From an uncultured Flavobacteriales bacterium (GTDB lineage Bacteria; Bacteroidota; Bacteroidia; Flavobacteriales_D; Crocinitomicaceae): 64,000 bases of DNA. Of the stretch, positions 35,608-44,715 are shown piece after piece; position 1 is the stretch's first letter, and every line of letters starts with the position of its first letter. A program made the position numbers and the translations under genes. The stretch spans positions 30,705-94,704 of the forward strand of contig CAIOSO010000145.1 of NCBI GenBank assembly GCA_903860985.1, written 5' to 3'. The notes below the pieces were generated by a model that searched no databases, was not told where the DNA came from, and worked only from the letters and a program-made list of their open reading frames with translations.

Positions 35608-37743
35608 ATGAAACAATTTTTTATTTTAGCATTTCTTACGCTTTCCTTATCTCAATTCACATTCGGACAAAATACTCCAGAACCGAAGTACATTAGAAAA
35701 GCGAACGACACGTATTTCTCAGGAAATTATTTTGAGGCAATAAAAGTTTGTCAAGATGCATACAAAACCTTAGGGTATAAAGGCACTATTCGTCAAAAAG
35801 GTGAGATGGCCTATAAAATCGCTGATTCCTACCGCAACATGCAAATTTATGATAAAGCAAATGAGTGGTATGGAACGTGTATTGAATTAAAGTATTTTGA
35901 TGTAGTTCCTGAAGTATACTTTTTCCGTGGAGATATGCAACGCATGTTGAAAGAATACGATAGCTCCTTAAAAAGCTACAGAGAGTACAAGCGAATCGCG
36001 CCAAATTCTCGTTCTAAAGAATTAGAATCTGCCATGGCAGCTATTGAAAAATACCGTGATTTTGAATCTGAAGAATCAAACTTCGTGATTAAATGTGAAG
36101 AGAAAATCAACTCAAAACAATACGACATGTCTCCTTCTTTTGGAGATAAAAAGGGAAAAACAATTTATTTTGGTACAAGTCGTGATGAATCTACCGGAGC
36201 AGATCGCGATCCAATTTCTGGTCAAAAATACATGGATATTTTCAGTGCTGAATACGACGTAAATGGAAATCCAACAAACGTAAAATCAATTGACACAAAA
36301 GGTGTTGTCAATACGACTCAAAACGAAGGAACCGCATGTTTCGATTCGAAAAAGAAAAAATTGTATTTCACTCGATGTCCAAATGCTGAAAAGATGGATT
36401 TAGGTTGTGAAATTTGGACGGCTGATTTAAGCGGTGAAGATTTTGAAAATCCGTTAAGAATTTCTTTGAAAACAAATGATACGGTTTCTGTTGGGCACCC
36501 TTGTTTAACTCCAGATGACATGATGCTCATCTTTGCATCGGACATGACAGAAAGTGCAAATGGAGAGAAAAGTTTTGGTGGACGTGATTTGTGGTATGTG
36601 ATGTACGACAAACGATCTAAAATGTGGGATTCTGTTCCACACAATATGGGTTCCATGTTTAATTCAGCTGGAAATGAGTTATTCCCATCGATTGGTCCAA
36701 AAGGACAATTATACTTTGCTAGTGATGGACTTCCAGGAATAGGGGGCTTAGATATCTTTGTCGCACAACGAGAAGGAGATGAAAATAAATGGTCAGGAAC
36801 GAAAAACATGGGAGTTCCTTTTAATTCTCAAGGGAACGACTATGGCATGTGTGATTTTGATGGCCGATCAGGTTTCTTTACTTCAGAACGAAAAACATCA
36901 TCAAGTAACGAATACACTTCCGATATTTGGAGTTATTCTATCCCGCCAAATTTATATGATTTAAGAGTAGTTGTATACGAATCAGGGAAGAAAACGAAAA
37001 AGTTATCAGGAGCGAAAGTAACAGTAACTGTTTCAGATGGTACCACATGGGAAGGAACAACAGATGCTAGAGGTAAAGTAAGTTGGAATGAGAAAGCGGA
37101 TAAAAAAAGCCGTTGGATTCTTGTTGGTAAAGACTATACCTTGAAAGCAGGAAAAGAAGGATATTACGAGGATAAAAGAGGAGCAAAATTCAGCACCGTT
37201 GGATTGGATCAAAGTCAAACCTTTATCTTAGAAATGCCATTATTACCAATTGGTGAAATTCGCACTCCTGAAGTACGTTACCCAGTTAGTCAATGGACGT
37301 TTATCAATGATGCTACATGCATGAGCTTGGATTCATTGAAATTCTTAGACAGTATGTTAAGAGAATACCCAAATATTACCATTGATTTATTTTCGCACAC
37401 CGATGCACGTGATACAGATGTAAAAAATCAAGTGCTTTCTGAAAATCGTGCAAAAGCAGTGTACAAATATTTAGTAGAGCAAAAAGGAATTGACGCTCGT
37501 CGAATTCGTCCTGTTGGAAAAGGTGAAGCAGAGCCAGCAACATGGGAAGATGAAAATGGACAAAAAGTTATTTTGACGGAATCCTATATTAATCAGTTTA
37601 AAACAAGCGACCCGGCGAAATTCCAGAAATTACATCAGATCAATCGTCGAACGACCGCAAAAATTACAGGAACAGATTTTAATCCTGCATTTGCGCCGCC
37701 AGCGAATCCAGATTATTCAGTGTTCAAAGCATTGCCAAGATAA
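35608..37743 (+). CDS. OmpA-family protein with TPR, beta-propeller and regulatory-like domains (PorE-like)
   Basis: 711 residues. Signal peptide ending TFG, with Gln at +1. TPR-like helices (about 30-150: YIRKANDTYFSGNYFEAIKV), PD40/WD40-like propeller blades (about 155-440: GKTIYFGTSRDE, KKKLYFTRCPN, GQLYFASDGLPGIGGLDIF), a carboxypeptidase regulatory-like domain (about 450-545: LSGAKVTVTVSDGTTWEGTT) and a C-terminal OmpA domain (about 565-690: DLFSHTDARDTD, NRRTTAKI). This order matches PorE, which links the type IX secretion machinery to peptidoglycan, but PorE is described as a lipoprotein and no lipobox is present. A related PorE-like paralogue is possible. A strong terminator follows. 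Confidence 0.85.
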   Translation: MKQFFILAFLTLSLSQFTFGQNTPEPKYIRKANDTYFSGNYFEAIKVCQDAYKTLGYKGTIRQKGEMAYKIADSYRNMQIYDKANEWYGTCIELKYFDVVPEVYFFRGDMQRMLKEYDSSLKSYREYKRIAPNSRSKELESAMAAIEKYRDFESEESNFVIKCEEKINSKQYDMSPSFGDKKGKTIYFGTSRDESTGADRDPISGQKYMDIFSAEYDVNGNPTNVKSIDTKGVVNTTQNEGTACFDSKKKKLYFTRCPNAEKMDLGCEIWTADLSGEDFENPLRISLKTNDTVSVGHPCLTPDDMMLIFASDMTESANGEKSFGGRDLWYVMYDKRSKMWDSVPHNMGSMFNSAGNELFPSIGPKGQLYFASDGLPGIGGLDIFVAQREGDENKWSGTKNMGVPFNSQGNDYGMCDFDGRSGFFTSERKTSSSNEYTSDIWSYSIPPNLYDLRVVVYESGKKTKKLSGAKVTVTVSDGTTWEGTTDARGKVSWNEKADKKSRWILVGKDYTLKAGKEGYYEDKRGAKFSTVGLDQSQTFILEMPLLPIGEIRTPEVRYPVSQWTFINDATCMSLDSLKFLDSMLREYPNITIDLFSHTDARDTDVKNQVLSENRAKAVYKYLVEQKGIDARRIRPVGKGEAEPATWEDENGQKVILTESYINQFKTSDPAKFQKLHQINRRTTAKITGTDFNPAFAPPANPDYSVFKALPR

Positions 37744-37773
37744 AAAAAGGCGCTCATTGAGCGCCTTTTTTTT
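37742..37773 (+). terminator. intrinsic terminator after the PorE-like gene
   Basis: A 14-bp stem made of A7 plus GGCGCTC (37742-37755), loop ATT, then GAGCGCC and an eight-T run (37759-37773). The hairpin begins inside the stop codon. The A7/T8 flanks would let it work on both strands, though no minus-strand gene ends here. Confidence 0.92.
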
Positions 37774-37803
37774 GTAACTTAAAGTATTCAAAATAAGAAT
37801 ACT

Positions 37804-38895
37804 TTGATCGAACAGCAACTTCAACAATTATGGCAAGATAAGCGCTTGCCCTTCCATTTATTTCGACTAACCAATGGCAAGCCAGTAGAAATCATTCGTA
37901 CTGGTATATGGAACCTCGCGGGAAGCGGCCCAGATTTCCAATTGGCCGAAATTCAATATGACAACCTAACTTGGTTTGGATCTATTGAATTCCACTTGAA
38001 ATCTTCCGATTGGTATAAACACCAACATCATCACGATCAATCCTATGAAAATGTGATCCTTCACGTCGTACACGAACACGATCAAGAGATTTTCATTCGT
38101 GAAAGTTTAGTCCCAACACTAGAGTTAAAAAACTACTTAAAAGGAGAGTTTAGCATCCCCACACTTTACAGCTGGCCGAAAGCTGCTGATTTTACTTGTA
38201 GGAAGCGCTTACACGAAGTTCTGCCCGAACATCAGCGCATGCAGCAACTAGCTATTAAACAACGCTTAAATCGAAAATTTAACCAAGCTTTTGCTCACGC
38301 CAAAGGGATCGAATCTATTTACCGCCTTATTTCCGCAGCATTTGGCACAAAAACGAATTCCCTTTCCTTTGAGATCTTAGCACAGCAAATCCCCTTAGAT
38401 TGGCATCAAGCGAAGTCGGAATCCGAACTAGTATCCCTTATTCAGAACAATACACAAGGATGGAAAAGTAAAAACATGATTCTTCAACCCAAGATGCTTA
38501 AGAGGGTTCTTTCTTGGTTGCGTTTTGTTCAATGGTATTTTTTTGAGGAAAATAACTCGCTCATGGATAGAAATCAACATTTGAGCGAGGGCTTTAATAA
38601 ATCGGGAGTTATCGGTGCGCTTCTTCAGAACAACATTCGGATTAATGCCATAACCTACATAGAAATGTTTCAGGAACAAGCGAAAAGTAAAAGAGCTTCC
38701 GGATTAGTGAAAGGAATGAAACACCTACAGGTCATTCCAACGGAACACAATCGAAATACTCGAATGTGGGGAAAGATCGGGATTCAAGCTAAAAATGCAT
38801 GGGAGTCGCAAGCTAATTTGGAAATTTATCAGCAATTTTGTGCAGCTAATAAATGCCTGCACTGTTGCGTTGGGCAACAGCTCTTAAAATCATGA
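37804..38895 (+). CDS. DUF2851 family protein
   Basis: 363 residues from a TTG start; no in-frame ATG lies between the preceding stop and the conserved N-terminus (EQQLQQLWQDKRLPFHLF). Characteristic DUF2851 features: IIRTGIWNLAGSGPDF, GSIEFHLKSSDWYKHQHHHD and YENVILHVVHEHD, His/Asp-rich sequence that suggests a metal-dependent nuclease-type active site (inference). A C-terminal Cys-x2-Cys-Cys cluster (NKCLHCCVGQ) resembles an iron-sulfur or zinc site. Its stop overlaps the PspC-like start (ATGA). Confidence 0.88.
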   Translation: MIEQQLQQLWQDKRLPFHLFRLTNGKPVEIIRTGIWNLAGSGPDFQLAEIQYDNLTWFGSIEFHLKSSDWYKHQHHHDQSYENVILHVVHEHDQEIFIRESLVPTLELKNYLKGEFSIPTLYSWPKAADFTCRKRLHEVLPEHQRMQQLAIKQRLNRKFNQAFAHAKGIESIYRLISAAFGTKTNSLSFEILAQQIPLDWHQAKSESELVSLIQNNTQGWKSKNMILQPKMLKRVLSWLRFVQWYFFEENNSLMDRNQHLSEGFNKSGVIGALLQNNIRINAITYIEMFQEQAKSKRASGLVKGMKHLQVIPTEHNRNTRMWGKIGIQAKNAWESQANLEIYQQFCAANKCLHCCVGQQLLKS

Positions 38896-39131
38896 GACGA
38901 CTCTTACAAAAAATCATTTTCTTTTTTGAAATGCAATCCTTTGGGGTCTGTGAATGGTGGGCGAGACGCTTGGGCATTAGAACCAGTAAAGTACGTTTGG
39001 GATTTATTTATTTTTCATTTATTGGCCTAGGTTCGCCCATTCTCCTATATCTCATTATGGCTTGGATTTTGGAACACAAACACTATTTTAAATTTCAACA
39101 TAAACGCAAGAAATCAATTTGGGACTTATGA
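38892..39131 (+). CDS. PspC-domain membrane protein
   Basis: 79 residues from ATG 38892. A short basic N-terminus is followed by a PspC-type domain: SFGVCEWWARRLGIRTSKVRLGFIYFSF, then the GLGSPILLYLIMAWIL membrane helix. PspC proteins are inner-membrane partners of the phage-shock response; no pspA is seen here. It is coupled by ATGA overlaps to both DUF2851 upstream (38892-38895) and the RmlD-like gene downstream (39128-39131). Confidence 0.85.
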   Translation: MRRLLQKIIFFFEMQSFGVCEWWARRLGIRTSKVRLGFIYFSFIGLGSPILLYLIMAWILEHKHYFKFQHKRKKSIWDL

Positions 39132-40009
39132 GGATTTTAATCACTGGAAGCAACGGCTTACTAGGACAAAAAATTGTTCGACAACTTTTGAATTCGAAAG
39201 ACGCTTTTTTAGCAACTTCGCTCGGCGCGAATAGAAACAATGCGTGTCCAAGTGATCATTATTGTGCCATGGACATCACAAATCAGGCGGACATTGAACG
39301 AGTGATGAAGGAATTTCAACCCAGCCATGTTATTCACACTGCGGCAATGACAAATGTTGACGCGTGCGAACTAGATCCAACGACCTGTGAAAGCATCAAT
39401 GTGGATGCCGTGCGTTACTTGGCTCACGCTTGTCAAAAAATCGGCGTTCATTTCCAAATGCTCTCCACCGATTTTGTGTTTGATGGTGAGAAAGGGAACT
39501 ATTCCGAGGAGGATGAACCAAATCCCCTTTCCGTCTATGCGACATCCAAAGTGGAAGGAGAGAAAATCGTCAGTTCTTTAGCCAATTTGAGTTATTCTAT
39601 CGTTCGAACAATCATTGTATACGGCACCGGTCAAAACTTATCGAGATCTAATATTGTCCTGTGGGCGAAGGATGCCTTGCAAAAAGGACAAGAGTTGACG
39701 ATCATCGATGATCAATTTCGAGCACCAACTTGGGCTGACGATTTAGCTTGGGCCTGTATTCGCATTTGCCGTTTAAATGAACAAGGCATTTTTCACATTG
39801 CTGGACCTGAAACGATGTCCATTTTTGCACTTGTTGAACGCATTGCGAAGCATTATCACCTTCCAATGTCCCAAGTAAAAAGAACTGATAGCTCTACCTT
39901 AAATCAACCCGCAGTTCGTCCACCGAAAACGGGTTTTGACTTAAGCAAAGCTAAAAATATACTAGGATATCGACCAAAGTCCCTTGAAGAGACGCTCGAT
40001 TTAGTATAA
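39128..40009 (+). CDS. RmlD-like SDR family oxidoreductase
   Basis: 293 residues from ATG 39128. Extended SDR: N-terminal RILITGSNGLLGQKIV (GxxGxxG), then VIHTAAMTNVDACE, QMLSTDFVFDG, and the catalytic YATSK (Tyr-x-x-x-Lys). Most similar in layout to dTDP-4-dehydrorhamnose reductase, the final step of dTDP-rhamnose synthesis, but no other rml gene is adjacent, so the nucleotide-sugar substrate remains open. Confidence 0.85.
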   Translation: MRILITGSNGLLGQKIVRQLLNSKDAFLATSLGANRNNACPSDHYCAMDITNQADIERVMKEFQPSHVIHTAAMTNVDACELDPTTCESINVDAVRYLAHACQKIGVHFQMLSTDFVFDGEKGNYSEEDEPNPLSVYATSKVEGEKIVSSLANLSYSIVRTIIVYGTGQNLSRSNIVLWAKDALQKGQELTIIDDQFRAPTWADDLAWACIRICRLNEQGIFHIAGPETMSIFALVERIAKHYHLPMSQVKRTDSSTLNQPAVRPPKTGFDLSKAKNILGYRPKSLEETLDLV

Positions 40010-40031
40010 AACACTTCAGCTTTTTTATCTA

Positions 40032-40061
40032 TTGCCATTTAGCTTGAAAATGATATATTTG
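40032..40061 (+). promoter_or_regulatory. promoter for the first APC permease
   Basis: TTG at 40032-40034, a 19-base spacer and TATATTTG at 40054-40061, 19 bases before the ATG at 40081. Fits TTG-N(17-23)-TAnnTTTG. Confidence 0.62.
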
Positions 40062-40080
40062 TTTTCACTAAAATCGAACT

Positions 40081-41664
40081 ATGTCACTTTGGAGAAAAAA
40101 AGACTTATCTGCCATGCTTTTAGATGCAGAAAGAGGAGAGAAATCATTGAAAAGAACTTTAGGTGCATTTCAGTTAGTTGCACTTGGAGTTGGCGCAATA
40201 ATCGGTGCTGGATTGTTTGTTCGGACTGCCGCAGCAGCATCTGAAGCAGCAGGAAATGGCGTTACGATTTCATTCATCGTGGCGGCCATCGGTTGCGCTT
40301 TTGCTGGAATTTGTTACGCTGAATTTGCAGCAATGATTCCTATTTCCGGAAGTGCTTATGCATATTCATTTGTAACCATGGGAGAATTGGTAGCATGGAT
40401 CATCGGTTGGTCCTTAATTATGGAATATGCCCTTGGAGCAGCAACCGTTTCCATTGCCTGGAGTGAGTACTTAAATAACCTACTAGGAAATGCCATACCC
40501 TACGAATGGTGTCATTCGCCATTTGAGAGCGTTAAATTCTTGACAGGTCAATCAATCGATCAAGCTATTTCAATTTTACCCGAGTTATCAAAATCTGTAC
40601 ATCACGGCAAAGTAATTCTTTCAACAGAACAAATCAGCAACCTTCCCGGTTTAGTTAATGATATTCACACATCACATGGTATTTTAAATGCACCTGCATT
40701 AGTTATTCTTCTGTTGCTTACATTACTGTTAATAAAAGGGACTAAGGAGTCCGCATTTGTGAATGCAATTATTGTCTTTTTAAAAGTAGCAATCGTTCTA
40801 GTCTTCATTGTCATTGGATGGCAATTTATAAATCCAGCTCATTATTCACCTTATTTAATACCTCAAGGGACTCCTGGTCACGAAGGATTCTTTGATTGGG
40901 GATGGGGTGGAGTACTTGGTGGAGCAGGAATTGTCTTCTTTGCGTTCATCGGATTTGATGCGGTTTCTACGGCTGCCCAAGAAGCTAAAAATCCGAAGCG
41001 AGATATGCCAATTGGTATTCTAGGATCATTGGTTATCTGCACGATACTCTATATTCTATTTGGACATGTTTTAACAGGAGTTGCACCGTGGGCTGATTTT
41101 GGAGACCCTGCTTTAGGAAAAGAAGCCTCGGTTACTTATGCTATCAGTACATATATGCACGGTTATGAGTGGCTTTCTACCAGCGTTACCGTTGCCATAC
41201 TTGCTGGATTCTCATCCGTAATTCTTGTCATGCTGATGGGACAAAGCCGCGTGTTCTACTCAATGAGTAATGATGGTTTGTTGCCAAAGGCTTTTGGTGA
41301 ATTACATCCTAAATTTAATACACCTTATAAGGCAAATTGGATATTATTTCTTTTTGTTGGTGCTTTTGCAGCATTTGTGCCAGGAAGCGTGGCTGGGGAT
41401 TTAACCTCTTTCGGAACTTTGTTTGCATTCGTATTGGTCAGCCTTGGGGTTTGGATAATGAGGGTTAAAAATCCTGAATTTGTTCGTCCATTCAAAACAC
41501 CGCTAGTACCTCTTATTCCAATCCTTGGAATTTTAATTTGTACAGCCATGATTGTTTCTCTAGATTTGGCTACACTTCAAGCAGCAGCAGGATGGATGGT
41601 ATTAGGTTTGATTATCTACTTTGCATATAGTAGAAAAAATTCTCATTTACATCCGAAGAAATAA
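40081..41664 (+). CDS. APC family amino acid permease (CAT-like)
   Basis: 527 residues with about 12-14 hydrophobic segments. Conserved first helix LGAFQLVALGVGAIIGAGLFV, and FVAAIGCAFAGICYAEFAAMIPISGSAYAY, FFAFIGFDAVSTAAQEAKNPKRDMPIGI: the pattern of cationic amino acid transporter/YfnA-like APC permeases. Imports amino acids with a coupling ion; the specific substrate is not readable. A long periplasmic loop of about 60 residues (PYEWCHSPFESV to GILNAP) separates helices 4 and 5. The next gene is a second APC permease. Confidence 0.92.
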   Translation: MSLWRKKDLSAMLLDAERGEKSLKRTLGAFQLVALGVGAIIGAGLFVRTAAAASEAAGNGVTISFIVAAIGCAFAGICYAEFAAMIPISGSAYAYSFVTMGELVAWIIGWSLIMEYALGAATVSIAWSEYLNNLLGNAIPYEWCHSPFESVKFLTGQSIDQAISILPELSKSVHHGKVILSTEQISNLPGLVNDIHTSHGILNAPALVILLLLTLLLIKGTKESAFVNAIIVFLKVAIVLVFIVIGWQFINPAHYSPYLIPQGTPGHEGFFDWGWGGVLGGAGIVFFAFIGFDAVSTAAQEAKNPKRDMPIGILGSLVICTILYILFGHVLTGVAPWADFGDPALGKEASVTYAISTYMHGYEWLSTSVTVAILAGFSSVILVMLMGQSRVFYSMSNDGLLPKAFGELHPKFNTPYKANWILFLFVGAFAAFVPGSVAGDLTSFGTLFAFVLVSLGVWIMRVKNPEFVRPFKTPLVPLIPILGILICTAMIVSLDLATLQAAAGWMVLGLIIYFAYSRKNSHLHPKK

Positions 41665-41694
41665 ACAAGAATTTGACTTTTTGAATTGACTTTG

Positions 41695-41730
41695 AAACTG
41701 TCTTCTCCTTGGGGAAGACAGTTTTGTTTT
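41695..41730 (+). terminator. intrinsic terminator between two permease genes
   Basis: An 11-bp perfect stem (AAACTGTCTTC at 41695-41705 with 41714-41724), an eight-base loop and TTTTGTTTT. The permeases are therefore probably expressed separately, or the second by readthrough. Confidence 0.75.
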
Positions 41731-41747
41731 AACCAAAAAAAGATACT

Positions 41748-43184
41748 ATGGAATCAAAAATGAAACAATCACTCGGACTTTTGGACGCAACGCTATTAGT
41801 GGCTGGGTCGATGATCGGGTCAGGAATCTTTATTGTAACAGCTCCTATGATGCGCGATATTGGCTCTGCTGCATGGATGATCGCACTTTGGATACTTACT
41901 GGATTGATTACCATTTTTGCTGCGCTTAGTTATGGTGAGTTAGCTGGAATGATGCCAAACGCTGGTGGACAATACGTTTATATTCAACGTGCATATGGTA
42001 AAATGATGTCATTTCTTTATGGCTGGACTGTTTTTACAGTTATTCAAACAGGTGTGATTGCAGCGGTTGCCGTGGCATTTGCCAAGTATACTGGTGTTTT
42101 CTTCCCTGTTTTAAATGATACCTTTTTAGAAACGTCCTTAGTTAATATTTCCTATGGACAATTAGTGGCAATTGGAAGCATAATGGCCTTGACCATGCTC
42201 AATTCTAGGGGTGTACAAAATGGTAAAATTCTTCAATTGATTTTTACATCAGCAAAGTTATTCGCTTTATTTGCATTGATTGTCTTAGGATTGGCCATCG
42301 GATTAAAAACCGATGTTTTCACGCAAAACTTTGACCATATGTGGGATGCTTATAAAACCATCCAATTGCCAAGCGGAGAAATCGACACGATTCCTTTGAC
42401 AGGATTTGCTCTGATGGGGGCTTTGGGTGCAACAATCATTAATTCCTTATTTTCTTCAGATGCCTGGAATAATGTGACCTTCATTGCAGGTGAAATCAAA
42501 GACCCCAAAAAGAACATACCCAAAAGTTTGTTTTTCGGAACGACAATAGTCACAATCATATACATTTTAGCCAACCTTGCCTATTTAGCCCTATTGCCAA
42601 AAGGAGGAGGCCCTATGGCAACTGATGCAATCGGACAAGGAATCATGTTCGCGGCAAATGACCGAGTTGGAGCAGGTGCTGCTTCCGTTATTTTTGGTGG
42701 ACTCGGAATTTCCATGATGGCAGCGTTGATTATGATTTCTACCTTCGGATGTAATAACGGACTCATTTTGGCGGGTTCTCGTTTGTTTTATGCAATGTCA
42801 TCCGATGGATTGTTTTTTAAACAAGCTAAAAAATTGAATCAATTCAATGTGCCAAGTGTTGCCATGTGGATTCAAGGAATTTGGGCAAGCATTTTGTGTC
42901 TGTCTGGAAAATACGGGGACTTACTAGTGTACAGTACATTTGCCAGTCTTATTTTTTACATACTGACCATCTTCGGAATTTTTATCCTACGCATAAAAGA
43001 ACCAGAAGTCGAACGTCCATACAAAGCCTTTGGTTACCCGTTCATTCCGGCCCTATACATCCTCGTGACCACAGCAATTTGTATTGATTTACTGGTGTAT
43101 GACCTTAGAAATGCTGGAATGGGCTTGCTTATCGTTCTTCTGGGAATTCCAATTTATTACATCGCGGATAGAAAAAAGAGGTAA
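41748..43184 (+). CDS. APC family permease (LAT-like)
   Basis: 478 residues with 12 predicted membrane segments. LLDATLLVAGSMIGSGIFIV (helix 1, GSGIF substrate-contact motif), YGELAGMMPNAGGQYVYIQRAYG, LFSSDAWNNVTFIAGEIKDPKKNIPKSL match LAT/SLC7-type amino acid exchangers. It differs clearly from the preceding APC permease (different helix 1 motif, shorter, no long loop), so this is a functional pair and not a recent duplication. No good TAnnTTTG box is visible between the terminator and the ATG. Confidence 0.9.
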   Translation: MESKMKQSLGLLDATLLVAGSMIGSGIFIVTAPMMRDIGSAAWMIALWILTGLITIFAALSYGELAGMMPNAGGQYVYIQRAYGKMMSFLYGWTVFTVIQTGVIAAVAVAFAKYTGVFFPVLNDTFLETSLVNISYGQLVAIGSIMALTMLNSRGVQNGKILQLIFTSAKLFALFALIVLGLAIGLKTDVFTQNFDHMWDAYKTIQLPSGEIDTIPLTGFALMGALGATIINSLFSSDAWNNVTFIAGEIKDPKKNIPKSLFFGTTIVTIIYILANLAYLALLPKGGGPMATDAIGQGIMFAANDRVGAGAASVIFGGLGISMMAALIMISTFGCNNGLILAGSRLFYAMSSDGLFFKQAKKLNQFNVPSVAMWIQGIWASILCLSGKYGDLLVYSTFASLIFYILTIFGIFILRIKEPEVERPYKAFGYPFIPALYILVTTAICIDLLVYDLRNAGMGLLIVLLGIPIYYIADRKKR

Positions 43185-43271
43185 TTTATATACTTTTTTA
43201 CCCTTTCCATCGTTTAGGCTTTCGGGAAAAGATTACTTGAATAGTTTGTTTGACTTAAATTTTGAACGCAC

Positions 43272-44150
43272 ATGTTTCAAGGTAATCCATTTGATATGTC
43301 TATCCGACACCAACGCGGTGTATGGGTGTTACTCATCGCATCCATTCTCATCATCTTCGCCCCACGCTTTTTTTTGCTGCTTGAAAAGGAAGAGGAGGTC
43401 AGTGAATTAATTCTTATCCCTGTAGAGAAAAAAGCGAATTGGGAAAATACAAGAAAATACCCTTCTTGGAAAACTAGATACAAAAAAAAAGATAAAAAAA
43501 CATTCAAAAAACCGACTGAATTATTTGACCCGAACGACCTATCAAAAGAAGAATGGATTCAGTATGGACTGAGTGAAAAGCAAGCTTCTATTGTATTGCA
43601 ATTTGCCAAACGAGGGATACATTCCAACGATGAACTTCAAAAAATAAAGTTTATTCCCAAGGAAACCTTTGAAAACATGAAACAATTCACAAGGTATTCC
43701 TCGTTAGAAAAAGCTGAAGTAAAGAGGGACACAAAAGCGGTCTCAAATTCATATGCATTGGTGAACGTCAACAATGCCACGGAACAAGACCTGATGAACA
43801 TCAAGGGTTTAGGACCTTTTTTCGCTCGGCAAATCATCAAATATCAACAACAACTCGGTGGCTTTGTGCGAAAAGAACAGCTATTGGAAGTATGGAAAAT
43901 GACCCCTGAAATTTATGCGCAAATTCAAGATAAAATAAGCTGTGAATCTAGCGTGATAAAACAGCTTTCTATTAATCAAGCTAGTGCAGAAGAATTACAG
44001 GCCCATCCTTACTTGAATTGGAATCAAGCAAACTCAATCGTGAAAATGAGGATGCAAAAAGGAGGCTTTAAATCCATCGATGAAATAAGACAATCTGTAA
44101 TAATTGATCAAGAAACATTTGAAAAAGTCAGACCTTACCTATCTTTGTAG
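43272..44150 (+). CDS. ComEA-like helix-hairpin-helix protein with N-terminal membrane anchor
   Basis: 292 residues. One membrane segment near the N-terminus (GVWVLLIASILIIFAPRFFLL), then a Lys-rich linker and two to three helix-hairpin-helix units: LSEKQASIVLQFAKRGIHSNDELQKI, LVNVNNATEQDLMNIKGLGPFFARQIIKYQQQLGGF (the best match to the ComEA HhH), and LSINQASAEELQAHPYLNWNQANSIV. HhH domains bind DNA backbone; a role in DNA uptake or in surface-associated DNA binding is inferred. It ends two bases before apt, and the apt promoter lies within its last codons. Confidence 0.87.
   Translation: MFQGNPFDMSIRHQRGVWVLLIASILIIFAPRFFLLLEKEEEVSELILIPVEKKANWENTRKYPSWKTRYKKKDKKTFKKPTELFDPNDLSKEEWIQYGLSEKQASIVLQFAKRGIHSNDELQKIKFIPKETFENMKQFTRYSSLEKAEVKRDTKAVSNSYALVNVNNATEQDLMNIKGLGPFFARQIIKYQQQLGGFVRKEQLLEVWKMTPEIYAQIQDKISCESSVIKQLSINQASAEELQAHPYLNWNQANSIVKMRMQKGGFKSIDEIRQSVIIDQETFEKVRPYLSL
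44118..44147 (+). promoter_or_regulatory. apt promoter inside the upstream coding region
   Basis: TTTG at 44118-44121, an 18-base spacer, TATCTTTG at 44140-44147, then five bases to the apt ATG. The -7 box sits between short complementary arms ACCTA and TAGGT. It lies in the last codons of the HhH gene. Confidence 0.62.
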
Positions 44151-44152
44151 GT

Positions 44153-44683
44153 ATGAATATTCAAAGTCGACTAAAAACATGTATTCGAGATGTGGCGGAT
44201 TTTCCAAAACCGGGCATCTTGTTTAAAGATATATCCACGATTATGTTGGACGCTGAATTGTCAGCGGATGTATTAAATCATTTGGTGGAATTGTATAAGG
44301 ATGCCAAATTAGATGCCATAGCAGGGATTGAAAGCCGAGGGTTTTTATTTGGCTTTCCATTAGCCATTCGCTTAGGCCTACCCTTTATCCTGATCCGCAA
44401 GGAAGGAAAACTTCCTTATGACAAAATCAAGCATGCCTATGATTTAGAGTATGGCAGTGCAGTGGTTGAAATGCATAGTGATGCCGTTCAAGCCAATCAA
44501 CGCGTTTTGATTCACGATGACCTGCTGGCAACAGGAGGGTCCGCATGCGCAGCAGCGGAATTGATTCAAAAGAGTGGGGCAGAGGTTGCGGGATTCAGTT
44601 TCTTGGTGGAATTGAGTTTTTTGGAAGGACAAGAAAAATTAAAAAACTACTCGAACAACATAATTGGATTAATTAGCTATTAA
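44153..44683 (+). CDS. apt: adenine phosphoribosyltransferase
   Basis: 176 residues. Makes AMP from adenine and PRPP in purine salvage. FPKPGILFKDISTI at the N-terminus, AIAGIESRGFLFG, LIRKEGKLP and the PRPP-binding loop VLIHDDLLATGGSA are standard. Start codon five bases after a TATCTTTG box. Confidence 0.97.
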   Translation: MNIQSRLKTCIRDVADFPKPGILFKDISTIMLDAELSADVLNHLVELYKDAKLDAIAGIESRGFLFGFPLAIRLGLPFILIRKEGKLPYDKIKHAYDLEYGSAVVEMHSDAVQANQRVLIHDDLLATGGSACAAAELIQKSGAEVAGFSFLVELSFLEGQEKLKNYSNNIIGLISY

Positions 44684-44691
44684 GTAAAAAT

Positions 44692-44711
44692 ATCAATCAA
44701 CATCAATCAAC
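44692..44711 (+). repeat. tandem 10-bp repeat in the acyl-CoA dehydrogenase leader
   Basis: ATCAATCAAC occurs twice head to tail, ending four bases before the ATG at 44716. It could be an unstructured translation enhancer or a protein site; nothing more is visible. Confidence 0.6.
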
Positions 44712-44715
44712 AACA

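Noticed and set aside
40081..43184. The two adjacent APC permeases as a recent tandem duplication.
   Set aside because: Helix 1 motifs, length and loop layout differ; they belong to different APC subgroups.
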